From NCBI GenBank assembly GCA_000697335.1, contig JNEM01012473.1, forward strand, positions 1-43,506: 43,506 nt of DNA. The letters are read 5' to 3'. Below, one piece after another: positions 1 to 11,095 of the stretch. Below the pieces are notes generated by a model. That model was given only the letters and a program-made list of their open reading frames with translations. It did not search any database and was not told where the DNA came from. Position 1 is the first letter of the stretch, and each line of letters begins with the position of its first letter. The stretch is from Conidiobolus incongruus B7586. Taxonomy: Eukaryota > Entomophthoromycota > Entomophthoromycetes > Entomophthorales > Conidiobolaceae. The position numbers were made by a program, and so were the translations under genes.

Positions 1-229
1 TAATAATTGGAAGAGTGACAGTTGAAATTGGTCTTCCAGATTTTGGCAAGTTTTGGGTAGTTTCTCTCCCAGCCTTAAAGTAATTTACCCAGCGATAAAT
101 TGTTGATTTAGATAATGCTTCATTACCAAAAGCTGTTTGTAAATTTTGAATGATTTTAGAGGGTTTGTGGTTAAGTTTTACTGATACTAAAATAAAAGAC
201 TTTTGATGGTCACTATTTGGTTTAAGCAT
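1..229 (-). CDS. mariner transposase, N-terminal part (partial)
   Basis: The first 76 codons of a mariner-type transposase, open to the window edge. The ATG is at 229-227. The residues fit the N-terminal helix-turn-helix of mariner transposases (HTH_48 type), which binds the terminal inverted repeats. A KPSKIIQNLQTAFG segment is followed by STIYRWVNYFKAGRE and then the SGRP linker. The catalytic DDD domain would lie off the left edge and cannot be judged. There is no stop or frame break in the visible part, so this copy looks younger than the other mariner pieces in the window. Upstream lies only the AT-rich terminal region of the element. Whether it is active cannot be told from this fragment. 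Confidence 0.8.
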   Translation of the reverse strand, partial: MLKPNSDHQKSFILVSVKLNHKPSKIIQNLQTAFGNEALSKSTIYRWVNYFKAGRETTQNLPKSGRPISTVTLPII

Positions 230-283
230 GATTAAATTAAACAACTAATTTTAAAAAATTCATTTTTTAATCAAAAAAATTAT

Positions 284-305
284 TATATATATATATATAT
301 ATATA
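284..305. repeat. TA dinucleotide microsatellite
   Basis: About 11 TA units inside the mariner end. A longer TA run sits next to the matching terminal segment at the right edge of the window (43320-43344), and shorter TA runs occur in the remnant at 540-600, so the TA tract seems to belong to the element. Confidence 0.9.
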
Positions 306-420
306 ATTCAAAACTATTTATTTTCCTATTTGTTTTGTATATATTTGCTTATTTGAAACTAATAATATGTTTGAAAAATCGGAAATTAAAAAATTTCCCA
401 TTTCTTCGATTCCATGGTAA

Positions 421-670
421 TATGATTAAGTTTTAAAGATACAAAAATAAAAACCTTTTGATAATCACAATCTAGTTTAAATATATTTAAATTTAAATAT
501 AAATTTTAAAATCAAAATATTTTAATAAAAAAATAATTAAAATTGAATATATATATATAGTTTGAAAATATTTATTTTCCTATATATTATATATATATAT
601 AATCTTTCAAAATATATAATATGTTGGAAAGATCAAAAATTAAAGAATTTGCCATTTTTTAATTTCCATA
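421..670 (-). mobile_element. decayed mariner terminal remnant
   Basis: Base-by-base similar to positions 169-410 of the neighbouring mariner, in the same orientation. The stretch around the transposase start, a TA-rich spacer and the terminal segment at about 612-660 are all present. The start codon is no longer ATG and many C/G positions have become T/A, so it is an older copy. It begins almost exactly where the younger copy ends. This suggests the younger element inserted into this one and that its other part lies to the left of the window. Confidence 0.65.
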
Positions 671-2438
671 CTAATATTTGAAACTAAAAATAATGAACAT
701 TCAAAAATTAAATAATTAGTTATTTTTTCCTTTAATAGTTAATATTATTGATATTAACTATTATTGATGATTTGAATATTATATTGTTTTTGATATAATT
801 TATTAATATAAACCAACTTTAAATAAATTTTTTAATTAATATATAATATTTTCATTAATTGATATTTTATTATAAATTTTGGATATTTATATATTAAATA
901 TAATAATTATAAAATATATTTTATTAAAGCAATAAAAAGATCCTCTATATAAAATAGTTAAATAAATCCATTAAATCTAGTATATTCACTAAATTATATT
1001 CTATATAAATATATTTTCTTTAGGATATTGAAATAATATATATACGAGAAAATCATTGATTATAAATAAAATCAATTTATAAAATATTAAACCTTAGTTT
1101 TTAATAAAATCATAATATATTAAGTGTTAAAAATTCACCAAAAGTATAGATTAATAATCATTGATAATAAAAGAGAATTGTTATTATATTTTCTTTAAAT
1201 TCCAATTATATAATTTAATTTTAAAAATTTATAATTATTTAATTTCTCTAGTCATATTTAATTTTTAATTTCAAAACTATTCAAAATAATAAATATTATA
1301 TTCTATTATATAAATATATTATTTTAACTAATTATCAAAGATTAAATAAACTAATAATACCTTTGAAAATATTAGTAAAATTTTAATTTTATTATTTTTA
1401 AAAGCATAAATATTGGTTTTAATAAATTACCATTTAATGATTTATCAAAGTAAATATATTCCTATATATTCTTTAAATTATACTATATTTGGTGAAAAAA
1501 ATTTTAATAAATAAATTATTTTTGAGTTAAAGTTAATAAGTTATTGAGTCTAAATAAGCATGAGTTGATTATAAGCTTAAGCAACTATGCAAAATGTTCT
1601 CTAAATATGTTTATAATATGAAAAGTCATAAACACCACTAAAATTTTATAACTAAGTCTAAATTTGTTCTCTAAAGTGAATCGTAGACCCTTATAAAAAA
1701 GGCCCAATAAAAACAAGACACAATATAATATTGGATAGAATCTAATTGAGAGTAAAGGGAGAACAATATTGTCTTCCTCAATCTTACTAGATATATATTT
1801 GCTAAACAGTCAATTCTACATTATAATTGTTTTTGCTTTAAAAACTTAATAAAAGCTTATGCTATTCTACTTGATTATAATCAATATAGTTTATTAATAT
1901 AGAAACAAATGTTCCACTTAAACTATAATCTTTAAGTGAATTGGATATTTATAGTAGTCACATAATTTAAAATTATTAATGAAATTATTGTAAATTTAGG
2001 GGGGTTTGCTAGTAAAGAATAATGTCTTCAAATCAATTAGTAATTCATACCTTGATTTGGATAGTTTGTTTCTTAAAGAGAATAAGTGTGCATTATATTA
2101 CTAATTAATAATAATGGGTAAATAGATTAGTAAGAAAAGTGTATTGCAACATAAGTATAATTAGTAATATTAAAAATTCATTTACTTTTCAAGTAATTAT
2201 AAAACTGATGTCAAAATTTAACAAAATAATGAATTGATCTTCTAATATTATCAAAAATCATCCAATTTTGAAAATTTAACATGTAAAGCAAATCGAATTT
2301 TAAAATATTGGTGTATGAATAATTATAGATTTTTAAATGTATATATGATATATGTATTAAAATAATATTTTCAAATATATTTAATATATTTTTTTAATGT
2401 TGAGTATTTTGAGAACGAAATGGTAAATATTTTGTATA
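671..2438. other. AT-rich intergenic region
   Basis: No supported gene. The only structure I would point out is a perfect 8-bp inverted repeat with an 8-nt loop (1915-1922 and 1931-1938) and a slightly less AT-biased block at about 1540-1810. That block has a TATA-like ataaaaaagg and TGT...ACA-like ends but no target duplication (see the rejected list). Confidence 0.6.
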
Positions 2439-4434
2439 TTAAATTACTCTTTCAGCTTCTTCGAGGAAGCGCTCAGGATTCATTAATTCGGTACTGCCAT
2501 AAATAACGGTACGATTAGTGTGGTTCTTAGTATATTCTTGAAGATTCACATATTCTGAATAAGTTCCACCACCGACGACGAATAGAATAACTAATTGAGG
2601 AGGTGGGGAAACTGGTGCAGGCGTCTTGGCAGTGTTAATTCTTACTTTGGGGTCAAGTGTAATCATATCTTCAATGGGTGGCGCGGATGATGGATCAAAT
2701 ATTGATTCAACCATTCTAGTGACTGCTAAATCTTTCTTCTGGGGTAAGAAGTTCTTAACACCGCTTAAAATAGATCCATATGCTTCATCTCTCAGCTTGC
2801 TACCCAATGTACCGAAACGGTTAAGTAAATTGCTTGCAGATGATGACGAATTGACAAAAGTCGGTGTTGAGGCATTCCCAGCGGACATAGTGCTCATTCT
2901 GGAAAAAGCTCTGGTTCTTTCAATATACTCGAAGCTCTTGAGAGAACATCCAGCCTGAGTTAAAACGTTTTTGAATTCTTTAATCTCATCATTGTTTATA
3001 TTAGGCCTTGATAAATAATAAACAAGGAAAAGTCTTAATTTGTCTTTTGGATCGTTTTGATCGTCTAATAAGAAGTCCAAAATCGATTGTTTGTTTTGCT
3101 TTAAAATACTTTCTTCTAATTGGACTAATTGATCGATATGTCTCTTTTGAATAGATGTTAATAATCCTGTAGCGATATTCATATGCATATCTAGAATAGA
3201 TTTTCTAGCAGTTAATTCAGGAAGTGCGGTGACTGCGCTCTTCAAATGTTTGGTGTTGCTAGCCAAATCAACTTGTCCAACTTGATCTAGATCATCAACG
3301 CCAACTACTCTTGTTAAGTCGTCAGCGTCTTTCTTGTATCTGGTCAATTCATTGTCGATTTCTTCGGCAACTGATGGGAAGGGTAACATGGAGTGTTTGG
3401 ACCAAAAGAAATCTTTACTATCGATATCAAATTTTTGAGTATGTACTCTTCCATTTTCCTCAGATTTGATGGTAATTCTATTCAATTTAATCTCTAGCAA
3501 ATCTTGAATTAAAGTCATATAATTCCATGTATGATGAACCATAGGGATAAGATCAAAGTTACGGTCTAAAATTAAGAGAACTGGGCGGTAAGGGGATGCA
3601 TTGGGAGTAAACAAACCGTTTTGAGCACTTCTTGATAAGTCACTCAATCTCTTTTCCAACTTCTCCGCAACCATATTAGCAGGACCATTTTTGGAAGCTT
3701 TGATAAGAGGGATTTGATCCAAAGTTCCTAACACAGAAGTTAAACCGTTGACTATGAGGTCGATTTCGCCTTCTACAACATTATCAGGAACACCAGCAGA
3801 GTTTAAATTATAAAAAGCGTTAGTTAAGTTTAAAGAAAACAAATTATTTTCAGGAGTCAAAAAGCTAAGATATTGATCGTAAACTTTTTGAATTTTGTCT
3901 ACTAAATTATGTTGTACAGCTTGACTAGCAAAATTTTCTAATAAAGGACGGGGTAACATTGAAATAAAATTAATATAATAAGATTCGTATAGGTTTTGTT
4001 TGATATCGTTAATCACGCGATCAATATTATCTTGAGTAGGTTGAAGGAAGTAAATAGCGGGTACATCCGGAATAGCCATTCTCTGAGCTTTAATTGGCAT
4101 ATGCAAAGTTACTCCATTTTCTCGAAGATCGTTTACTTTAAAAATTAAAGAAATTACATCTTGGCCAAATTCATCAAAGATGAGAACCTTCCAAAGCTGA
4201 TTAATAGAATTAGGATTCAACAAGTTATTAGCATCGGGCAAGTCATTATAATTGAGCATCTTAATAACCACATCTAAGAAAAATTAATTAAAAATACAAA
4301 CAATTTAGATGAATATTACCCTTTTGCTTTTCTCTCAAACTAATTTCATTCAACTTATTCAAATTCTGATATTGATTATTACTATTATTCATTGAATTAA
4401 CATTATTAAACTTATTCATACCACCAACATTCAT
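2439..4434 (-). CDS. SLY1: SLY1-like SM protein (ER-Golgi vesicle fusion)
   Basis: A Sec1/Munc18 (SM) protein of the SLY1/SCFD1 branch. It binds the Golgi syntaxin Sed5 and chaperones SNARE assembly for ER-Golgi and intra-Golgi fusion, in the cytosol and on membranes. Two exons: 4434-4320 and 4273-2439, joined across a 46-nt GT-AG intron, giving 649 aa, the usual family length. Exon 1 adds an Asn-rich N-terminus of 38 residues ending in LREKQK, which joins to DVVIKMLN as in other Sly1 proteins. Hallmarks seen: WKVLIFDEFGQD, IPDVPAIYF, NLYESYYINFIS, a Pro-rich PYRPVLLILDRNFDL strand, HHTWNY, LFLVYYLS, and the C-terminal LVILFVVGGGTYSEY. The stop is TAA. No frame damage is visible. The identity is firm by motif recall; no alignment was run. 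Confidence 0.95.
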
Positions 4435-5552
4435 TGTAATAGAATATTTTTTTATATTTAAAAAATCATTAAATTGAGTTATTTTGGTTTAAGTTAAGGT
4501 TTAGGTCACTTCAATTCATGCAAATTTATGACAATTCAGAATTTTCTAATCATCCAATCAAATCATTAGATTTGGCAATATCTGTATTTAAGAGTTAATT
4601 GAAATTATTCAAATAACAGAAAGGAATTTTTTACATGAACTAAGTTTTTTAAGTATAATATCAAAATCTTGAAAAGATTAAAAAATTGAATATATATATA
4701 TATTTTAAAATTTATATTTTAATATTCATGTAAGTATATAAGAAGGAGTTTTCTATATATTGTATCATTCCAAATGAGTGAAATCATTTGATAATTTTTA
4801 TTAACAAATTCACCTCTCTTATAGTTTTTGCTTTAAACCATAAATCATGACTAACTCATTTCCTAAATTTAATTGTTTACGTTTAGTTGTTTTCTGAAAG
4901 AAAATATTTACATCATTAGGGATGATGTATAATTTTCTTCATAATCTATCATTTTATTCAAGTATAATAATATATTTAAATTCAAAATTATGAATAAAAA
5001 GTAACTGGTCCTCTTTCCTTGTTATCTATAATAACATAATAATATCAAATCTCATTTAATATTATTCTAGTAATGGGATTCTGTCAAATATATCTCAATT
5101 TTGAATAAATTAATATCATATCAAAATAATAAAATTTCAACTCTTATTCGATGATTTGTATAGAAAGACTATTAATTATATAACAGATGGTACTATAATG
5201 TATAAACTTTATAACTATTACGTATATAGGACTTCCAAAATGTAATATGGTATTAATTGCTCTCAATTTTCACTAAATATTCAATGGTAATTAGAAAATA
5301 TTTGAAATCAGAAAATTCATATGACTGAGATAAAATTGTAATATAAAGATCGCCCAACGGATAAATAAGGTAATGGAAATGATTACAATCAATTATAATG
5401 ATTTCATAAATAATCATCTTTGACAATAAATCAAAACTGATATTGATTGGTTTATGAGTTTAATCATATCGATTTCAATATCTAGCAGTAACCTATTATG
5501 GTTATTTCCTAATTTATCCTATTGTTGTATTAATAGATTTATAATATTGAAG
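4435..5552. other. intergenic region between SLY1 and the F-box gene
   Basis: The divergent promoter space of two genes. AT-rich with many homopolymer runs. No open frame with coding character and no TATA box for SLY1 that I can defend. Confidence 0.6.
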
Positions 5553-5560
5553 TATAAAAG
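5553..5560 (+). promoter_or_regulatory. TATA box of the F-box/LRR gene
   Basis: TATAAAAG, 76-83 nt upstream of the ATG at 5636. This matches the TATA spacing seen at most other genes in the window and favours 5636 over the ATGs at 5578/5581, which would sit at or before the expected transcription start. Confidence 0.6.
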
Positions 5561-5635
5561 TGGTATTAAGTTCTAGCATGATGTACTTTTTTCTTTTGCT
5601 AATAAGTTTTGAATATAATAAAGAAAACTCCTGAG

Positions 5636-6631
5636 ATGCTATTTAATGATTATAACAAAATGGAAAAATTATCAGAATATGATCAATATATAAATTGGAA
5701 TGCTCCAACTTTTTTAAAACATATTTACTCTCGCTTATCTTTTAAAGATATTATTAGCTGTAGCTATATTAATCATCATTGGCGAAAGCATAGCCTACCT
5801 TTTTTATTTAAAAGAATAAGACTATATCATCCATGTAATAGTTTATCTCCAGATTATTTAACCAATGAAATCAATACAAATCTCAAGGACTCAGCTTCTT
5901 TTAAGTCATATGTAAGACATATTCAACTGGATGTTGATATTGACGAGGTGGTCGCTAATCGAATATTTCAAAATTATTATCAATTAACCAAACTGACTAT
6001 TTATAAAGTAAAGATTACACAAGACACCCTGTTAAATGTATTGAAACCATTAGTTCATTTGGAGCAGTTAGTATTTAGTCAGGTAGTGATTGTTGATAAG
6101 AAAAGGAAACGAAAATCTATGGATATATTTGAACTTCCTAAGTCATTAACCAAAATCTATCTCATATGCACAGACACAATTGGGAAATCTGACTTGATCA
6201 AGAGGATTCTAAACAATCATAAACATTTCAATAAAATAATGATTGATGATTCGAATATCGAGTTGATAGACTCGATCCTATCATATTATCCTAAGCTACG
6301 AGATCTTTCAATATGCCAGTCAGTTGACAATCTCACAGATGACGAACTAGACTTAATTATTAAGAACAATCCCCAGCTTACGCATTTAAGTTTAACCACA
6401 GATAACTTTCGCAAGCCCACATTGAAGTTAATCATGCACCTGAGTCAATTGCGGTTATTGAAATTGTTCCAATTTGGGTATAGGGACTTAAAAATTCCCA
6501 AAAATTACCTTCGATTTGAACGGTTGAATCAGCTTACTACCTTGGACTGCAGTGATATTGGGTTTTTAGGGGATAAATCAAATCAATCTCTAATGAGAAA
6601 ATGTCCGCGCATCACCCACTTGAAGTTATAA
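5636..6631 (+). CDS. F-box/leucine-rich-repeat protein
   Basis: A single-exon gene for 331 aa. An F-box-like segment near residues 21-62 (APTFLKHIYSRLSFKDII, then a WR dipeptide and a LFKRIRL ending) is followed by irregular leucine-rich repeats to the end (for example LTKLTIYKVKIT, LRDLSICQS, LTHLSLTTDNF, LTTLDCSDIGFL). Family knowledge: such proteins act as substrate-recognition subunits of SCF ubiquitin ligases by binding Skp1 through the F-box. Expanded F-box/LRR families are common in some fungi. The frame is open upstream to a TTG at 5609, but the first ATG is at 5636. The protein stops with THLKL, apparently inside a repeat, so the C-terminus may be shortened. The substrate cannot be inferred. 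The F-box is weak by eye, so a plain LRR protein is the alternative. Confidence 0.75.
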   Translation: MLFNDYNKMEKLSEYDQYINWNAPTFLKHIYSRLSFKDIISCSYINHHWRKHSLPFLFKRIRLYHPCNSLSPDYLTNEINTNLKDSASFKSYVRHIQLDVDIDEVVANRIFQNYYQLTKLTIYKVKITQDTLLNVLKPLVHLEQLVFSQVVIVDKKRKRKSMDIFELPKSLTKIYLICTDTIGKSDLIKRILNNHKHFNKIMIDDSNIELIDSILSYYPKLRDLSICQSVDNLTDDELDLIIKNNPQLTHLSLTTDNFRKPTLKLIMHLSQLRLLKLFQFGYRDLKIPKNYLRFERLNQLTTLDCSDIGFLGDKSNQSLMRKCPRITHLKL

Positions 6632-7720
6632 TAGTACTGTTGATATTTAATAAATTAAGATTTACTCAAATTTAAACTTCAGTATAATCAGATATGGTAC
6701 CTATTCAATTAGGTATTAATATAATATAAACAAAACATTAATTTTATTGGATTGGAAACTTGAAATTGATTGAATTTAAGTAATGCATTTCCAACTAAAT
6801 ATTTATTAGACTCAATTTTAAGATATTTAAAATCAGAAATGGAAAATCAATAATAATTATCATTTAATCAGCATATTTTCTATCAAAAGGATTCTATTAG
6901 ACATCAATTTTAAAACTTGAATTATGTTCATAATATATATTAAAGATAAAATAATGAACAGAATCAAGACTATATAGCAATTTGTTTACATTCAAAGAAA
7001 GAATATAATAAAATTAATTATATTGATGACTAAATAAATCTTGTCTGATTTTAAAATTTTACAAATTTATTTTCAGAGAAGATAAAATCAATAATAAATG
7101 AATTAAATGGCTTAAATAGTAAAATTCTACAACCTTCCTTATTGTAGAGTTTGTTAACTATAATTAATATTTATTATATTCAATATATTTCAATATAATC
7201 ATTGCATTTTAAATAACTCGATTTCAATCAATTAATCAAAATTTATTATTATTGTTATTATATTGTAAATTTATTGAAAATAATTGTAAATAAAATGATT
7301 ATATCAAAATACAATGGTAGTCCTAATATCATTATCAATTTGATATCTTCTGCTTTATAATTATAGTTCTATAATAAATTATCCATTTAATTTAGCTATT
7401 AATATTGTAATCTAATAAATCAGTATACGATTTTAAAATTATATATAATCTACCAATTATTACTAATGTTCAATATTTTTGCATAAATATAATGAATATC
7501 AATATCAGATAAATTATAATAATATTTAAGAATCCAAGTACATTTTATGTTGTATTATCATAGTTAGGATAATTTTATAATAGATTTGCTAATTATTAGT
7601 GTTTCAATATTTTTCCTGCTGGATTTTATATAAATATATCATCACTATCGAATTCTTAATATCCAATGAGCTAAAAATGTACATTGGGATTCACTTTAAT
7701 TTTATAATGAAAGGTCAAAC
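6632..7720. other. AT-rich intergenic region
   Basis: Downstream of the F-box gene and downstream of the decayed gene at 7721. I see no coding frame, tRNA or transposon end in it. Confidence 0.6.
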
Positions 7721-8175
7721 TTAAATATATCTATCAGCCGACTTCCTAGATTCATGGTTTATATTTTTATAGGTTTCATTAGCCCTCTTAGCATATTCGG
7801 TTACTTTTTCGGCATCCTAAGACTAATTTTTTGCTTTCTCGGCTTCTTCAGGAGATATTTTACTGTATTTAGCCCAATCTTCTCCAGATTCCTTGAATTC
7901 TTCAAGAGACATTTGACTGTACTTAGCCCAATCTCCTGCAGTCTTCTTGAACCCGTCCTTCTTCTAGTGACAGACATCTCTAGCGGCATCCTTAGCATTT
8001 TCAGTTTCCCTCTTTGCTTTATTAAAAGTTACTTAAATCACTTTGTGGGCATCATTAGCTTCTGCGACAATTGCGTCCTTAGTATCTTAAAAAATGGTTT
8101 TGGCTTTGCCTAGAATGTATTCATCTCACTTTGTATTGAGTTAGCAGCTAATGCTCGTCTAAAAGCATAGTTGGA
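7721..8175 (-). pseudogene. decayed gene for an Ala/Lys/Glu-rich helical protein (LEA-like)
   Basis: One minus-strand frame reads as a coherent helical, Ala/Lys/Glu/Asp-rich protein of about 130-150 residues but is interrupted by five in-frame stops (two TAA, three TAG) without an evident frameshift in that stretch. It contains AIVAEANDAHKV, KAKRETENAKDAARD and an 18-residue tandem repeat built on DWAKYSxxSxEE. Upstream, a frame reading YAFRRALAANSIQS resembles a mitochondrial presequence. It would join in frame if a 20-nt gtgag...ctag segment (about 8112-8131) were an intron, which would be unusually short. The composition recalls LEA-type or other stress-related helical proteins, but I do not recognise a specific family. 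All five stops could come from CAA/CAG by one C-to-T change. Alternative: a chance frame, which the repeat and composition make unlikely. Confidence 0.6.
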
Positions 8176-8461
8176 TAGAAGAGCATATCAATAGATATTG
8201 GAAGATAACCGAATAGATTGTAAACGAACAATTCTTAAAGTATTGATATATTAATATATACTTTAATGTTAAAAGTATTGAATGGTTGATTATTATGACT
8301 GGTAATATCTTACAATGATTGATATTTCACCAACCTTTAAATACTTTTTAAAAGAATTAATTATTATTATTTGTGCCATAAAAACTCTTTGCTACGGTTT
8401 AAAGTTTTGAAGTTTTATCATGATATATTGATTATGTCCCTAAAATTTTCAACCTTATTCA

Positions 8462-8960
8462 ATTTGAGCACCATATAATTGCTGCAATTAGGAAGTTAGA
8501 AAAGGTGATGGACGGGACTTGACGAAGTAGACGTATCATCAGGGCTTCGATCAGTCCGCTAGTGATAATAAGAGAGTGATCGACAAGCTGGATTGCTAGC
8601 GAGTTTTCAAGTGTTTGACTATAGGGGTGCTGAACAACTTTAATTGATTGGAGCAAGTTCATCGGTTGGAATAATATATTAATTGTCAATTAAACTGATT
8701 ATTTTTTGTAAAATTTGAGGAATTTGAAGGGGATTTAGAATCGAGGATGGTGGAAGTAATGAAAAGGTGTGTGCGTGTGTACCGCACTGTCGTGGGCTAC
8801 AGCTGTTGATAAAGAGTTGGCAGAGGTGGTGATAACGTAGTGTTCTAATCAGCTGGGAACTCGGCTGAAATGTCCAGAGTTCCACTCAAGGTGGAAGTGT
8901 GGGAATGGAAATTAAAGTCAATGTTGGAAGTTGCGGCGGCGACAATAATTTAAAATCTTC
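8462..8960 (-). pseudogene. coding-like relic of unknown identity
   Basis: A compositionally distinct island, clearly richer in G+C than its surroundings. On the minus strand two overlapping frames look protein-like. One runs from about 8885 with a Ser/Pro/His-rich stretch into SILNPLQIPQILQKIISLID. The other, at 8689-8459, holds amphipathic hydrophobic segments ending FSNFLIAAIIWCSN. Neither is complete, and joining them would need a frame change or an intron that I cannot place. I do not recognise the family. The second block loosely recalls the helical middle region of fungal zinc-cluster transcription factors, but no Cys6 cluster is visible. Probably the remains of a gene. The plus strand gives no better reading. 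Confidence 0.35.
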
Positions 8961-10638
8961 ATTCCAGTTTCTTGATTTTATAAAATTGATCAAACGTTCA
9001 ATAATAGACCAATTTATTCAATATTACATTAATGGTTTTTTATAAATAAAAATAATATAACATGATAGAATTACATTATTATTATTTGAATATGGAATTA
9101 TGGATTGAAATCATTATATAATCTAAGATTTCTAACGCACAATATGATGATCATAAATTTCTCTATTCAATTTAATCGAGAGATAGTGCTTCATCAATGT
9201 GCTATAGATGCATTAAAGTTTATTTTTTCCATTAATATGTTTATTGCGGAATGCAAATATTACTCAATAATATATAATAAAATCATTAATATAATACTAT
9301 TATATACTTTGCACATTTTTAAATTGTAAATATTTTTGAAATACATACAATTTATTCAATTCAGAGTCACTACTAGTACCTATTGAATGTATATCACATG
9401 AAATTGGTTCATATTTTTACAATCAGCTTTATATTTAACATTAAAACCAAAAATTTTTAAATTATTTTAAATAAGTTATATCAATATTAAATTTACAAAA
9501 ACACTTAAAAAACGAATATATTGTGATAACAATATTTTGAATTAATTAAAATTTTTAATAATAATATATGACAAAAGATTTCGAATATAAAATTCAAGCA
9601 TAATCACTCAATTAATATCTAATATTTTAGTCATTATATTGGTTCAACAGATTTTATTAAATTGAAATTATTTAAGATATTAGAGAAATAGTTAATAGTT
9701 AAATTTTCTAAAATTTATGTCAAATTTTGAACTACAAATTTTCATAATTATTCCAACAGATTTGAAATAATTTTTATCAACCTACTCATACTAACTAAAA
9801 AAACTTGAGTTTAATTTTAGAGCAATGCTTTTTAGGATGTATTAAAGGTTGAGAATAGTATAAAACTTAAGAAATCGAAAATTAATATTTCAAAAAAGCT
9901 CGATAATTGGATAATATCTATTGGATAACTATTTTTTTTTCTTTCTCAATAACTATATTGGTCAAATATTTCAATTGTAAGTCAATCAAAATTTTATCGA
10001 GGTATAGTTTGTATTGATATTATGATTAATTATTTTAAACCATAGAAAAATCTGTAATACACAATAATAATAATAACAGTAATATAAATTCATAAATTTG
10101 TATCCAAACACACCATTTTCGCATAGAAATAAGTCAAATATATGTATATTGAAAACATAATTTGATGCATTATGTATCAACTTATTGAGTTGTTTATGTA
10201 CACATATTCGTGTTGATCTAAACACTGCTTGTGGAAACTGAATCTAACAATTTATTTCAGGTTTGTATCAAATAAAAAATAATAATTTTAACAAAGTATT
10301 GATAAAGGGGAGAAATGAATTATTGAAATTAATTAAATATCCTGAACAATAATATAGCTAAATATTAGTTTATTGAATATTCACTTAATCTGTATTATCT
10401 ACAATTTGATATTAACAATAAAGCCAAAAATTGAATAATTAATTGCCATTTATACAGGATTGATTTATATGATTTCTATTTTTTTACTCAAATTTGATTA
10501 TTATCAATTTAACAATAAAATTTTTATGATCAAATATTAATCATTAGAATAAATAAAATGAGTATAAAATAAGTATGATTTTAATGATTTGCATTTATTT
10601 ACTTATATAATATTTAATTTTGTTAAAAAATTTTATAC
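8961..10638. other. AT-rich intergenic region
   Basis: Only short, biased frames that end in poly-Ile/Asn/Tyr stretches and look like AT-rich noise. No repeat or RNA gene recognised. Confidence 0.6.
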
Positions 10639-10978
10639 CTTTTATCTCAAGCTTGGTCAAATGTTGAGTAATATTGGCGATGGTCAGAGTGGTCAACCCA
10701 CTCATCCCAGAGTGGAAAGCACCTTCAAGGCAAGCCAGACGAGCCGAGGCGCATGTATGATTAGCTGAGTAGTGAGAATAGTGCATAAGTTAGTTGAATA
10801 CGTCATCACTCAGGGGTCAAAGGTTATAGATTGGCCTTAATTCATTTTGTCCAACTAAAATCTTTTTCTTTTTGGTGACAGCCCGTGCTCTTTTATTGGC
10901 GCCTATGAGCCCACAAATACATCTTTCATAATAGGACTAACAATATTTGTTCCATGGAAGGTGTAATTCCCAATCCAT
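10639..10978 (-). pseudogene. decayed coding exon of unknown identity
   Basis: A minus-strand frame from an ATG at 10978 to a consensus-like splice donor (gtataa) at 10638 keeps protein-like sequence over about 113 codons but contains three stops (TAG, TGA, TAA). Readable segments: MDWELHLPWNKYC, ICGLIGANKRARAVTKKKKI and, near the end, CASARLACLEGAFHSGMSG followed by LTTLTIANITQHLTKLEIK. The last part has an LRR-like flavour. The island is visibly richer in G+C than its flanks. I cannot name the family. It may be a duplicated gene fragment. Alternative: noncoding DNA of unusual composition. Confidence 0.4.
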
Positions 10979-11095
10979 CGAGTCAGCTGGTTTTGGTGAG
11001 TGGTTTTAACTGGTCTGCGATGGTTCAACAGGTTCCAAGTTGTCAACTCTAACAATAATAATAAAATTGAATTTTGCTATTTCTATTGAAATGAA
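10979..11095. other. coding-like upstream flank of the relic
   Basis: G+C-richer DNA continuing from the relic and ending abruptly at about 11050, where extreme AT bias starts. No defined element. Confidence 0.4.

Larger units (their letters stand above)
1..415 (-). mobile_element. mariner-family transposon, 5' end, cut by window edge
   Basis: The right-hand terminal part of a Tc1/mariner DNA transposon whose body continues off the left edge. Seen: a transposase reading frame starting at 229 on the minus strand, a TA microsatellite (284-305), and a terminal segment at about 354-406 that recurs inverted at 43264-43316 and, more decayed, at about 612-660. The family assignment rests on the encoded helix-turn-helix protein. 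The outer boundary near 410-420 is approximate because the exact TIR end and TA duplication are not clear. It appears to sit inside an older copy of the same family. Confidence 0.75.

Noticed and set aside
1595-1808. A second solo LTR (TGTTCT...AAACA with a TATA-like box).
   Set aside because: The flanks show no target duplication (CAAAA versus GTCAA) and no second copy is visible in the window, so the ends may be chance.
2626-2958. Plus-strand open frame inside SLY1.
   Set aside because: Antisense shadow of a conserved coding region; no promoter or domain.
9105-10225. Short open frames at 9105-9329 and 9986-10225.
   Set aside because: Ile/Asn/Tyr/Lys-rich translations typical of AT-rich noncoding DNA.
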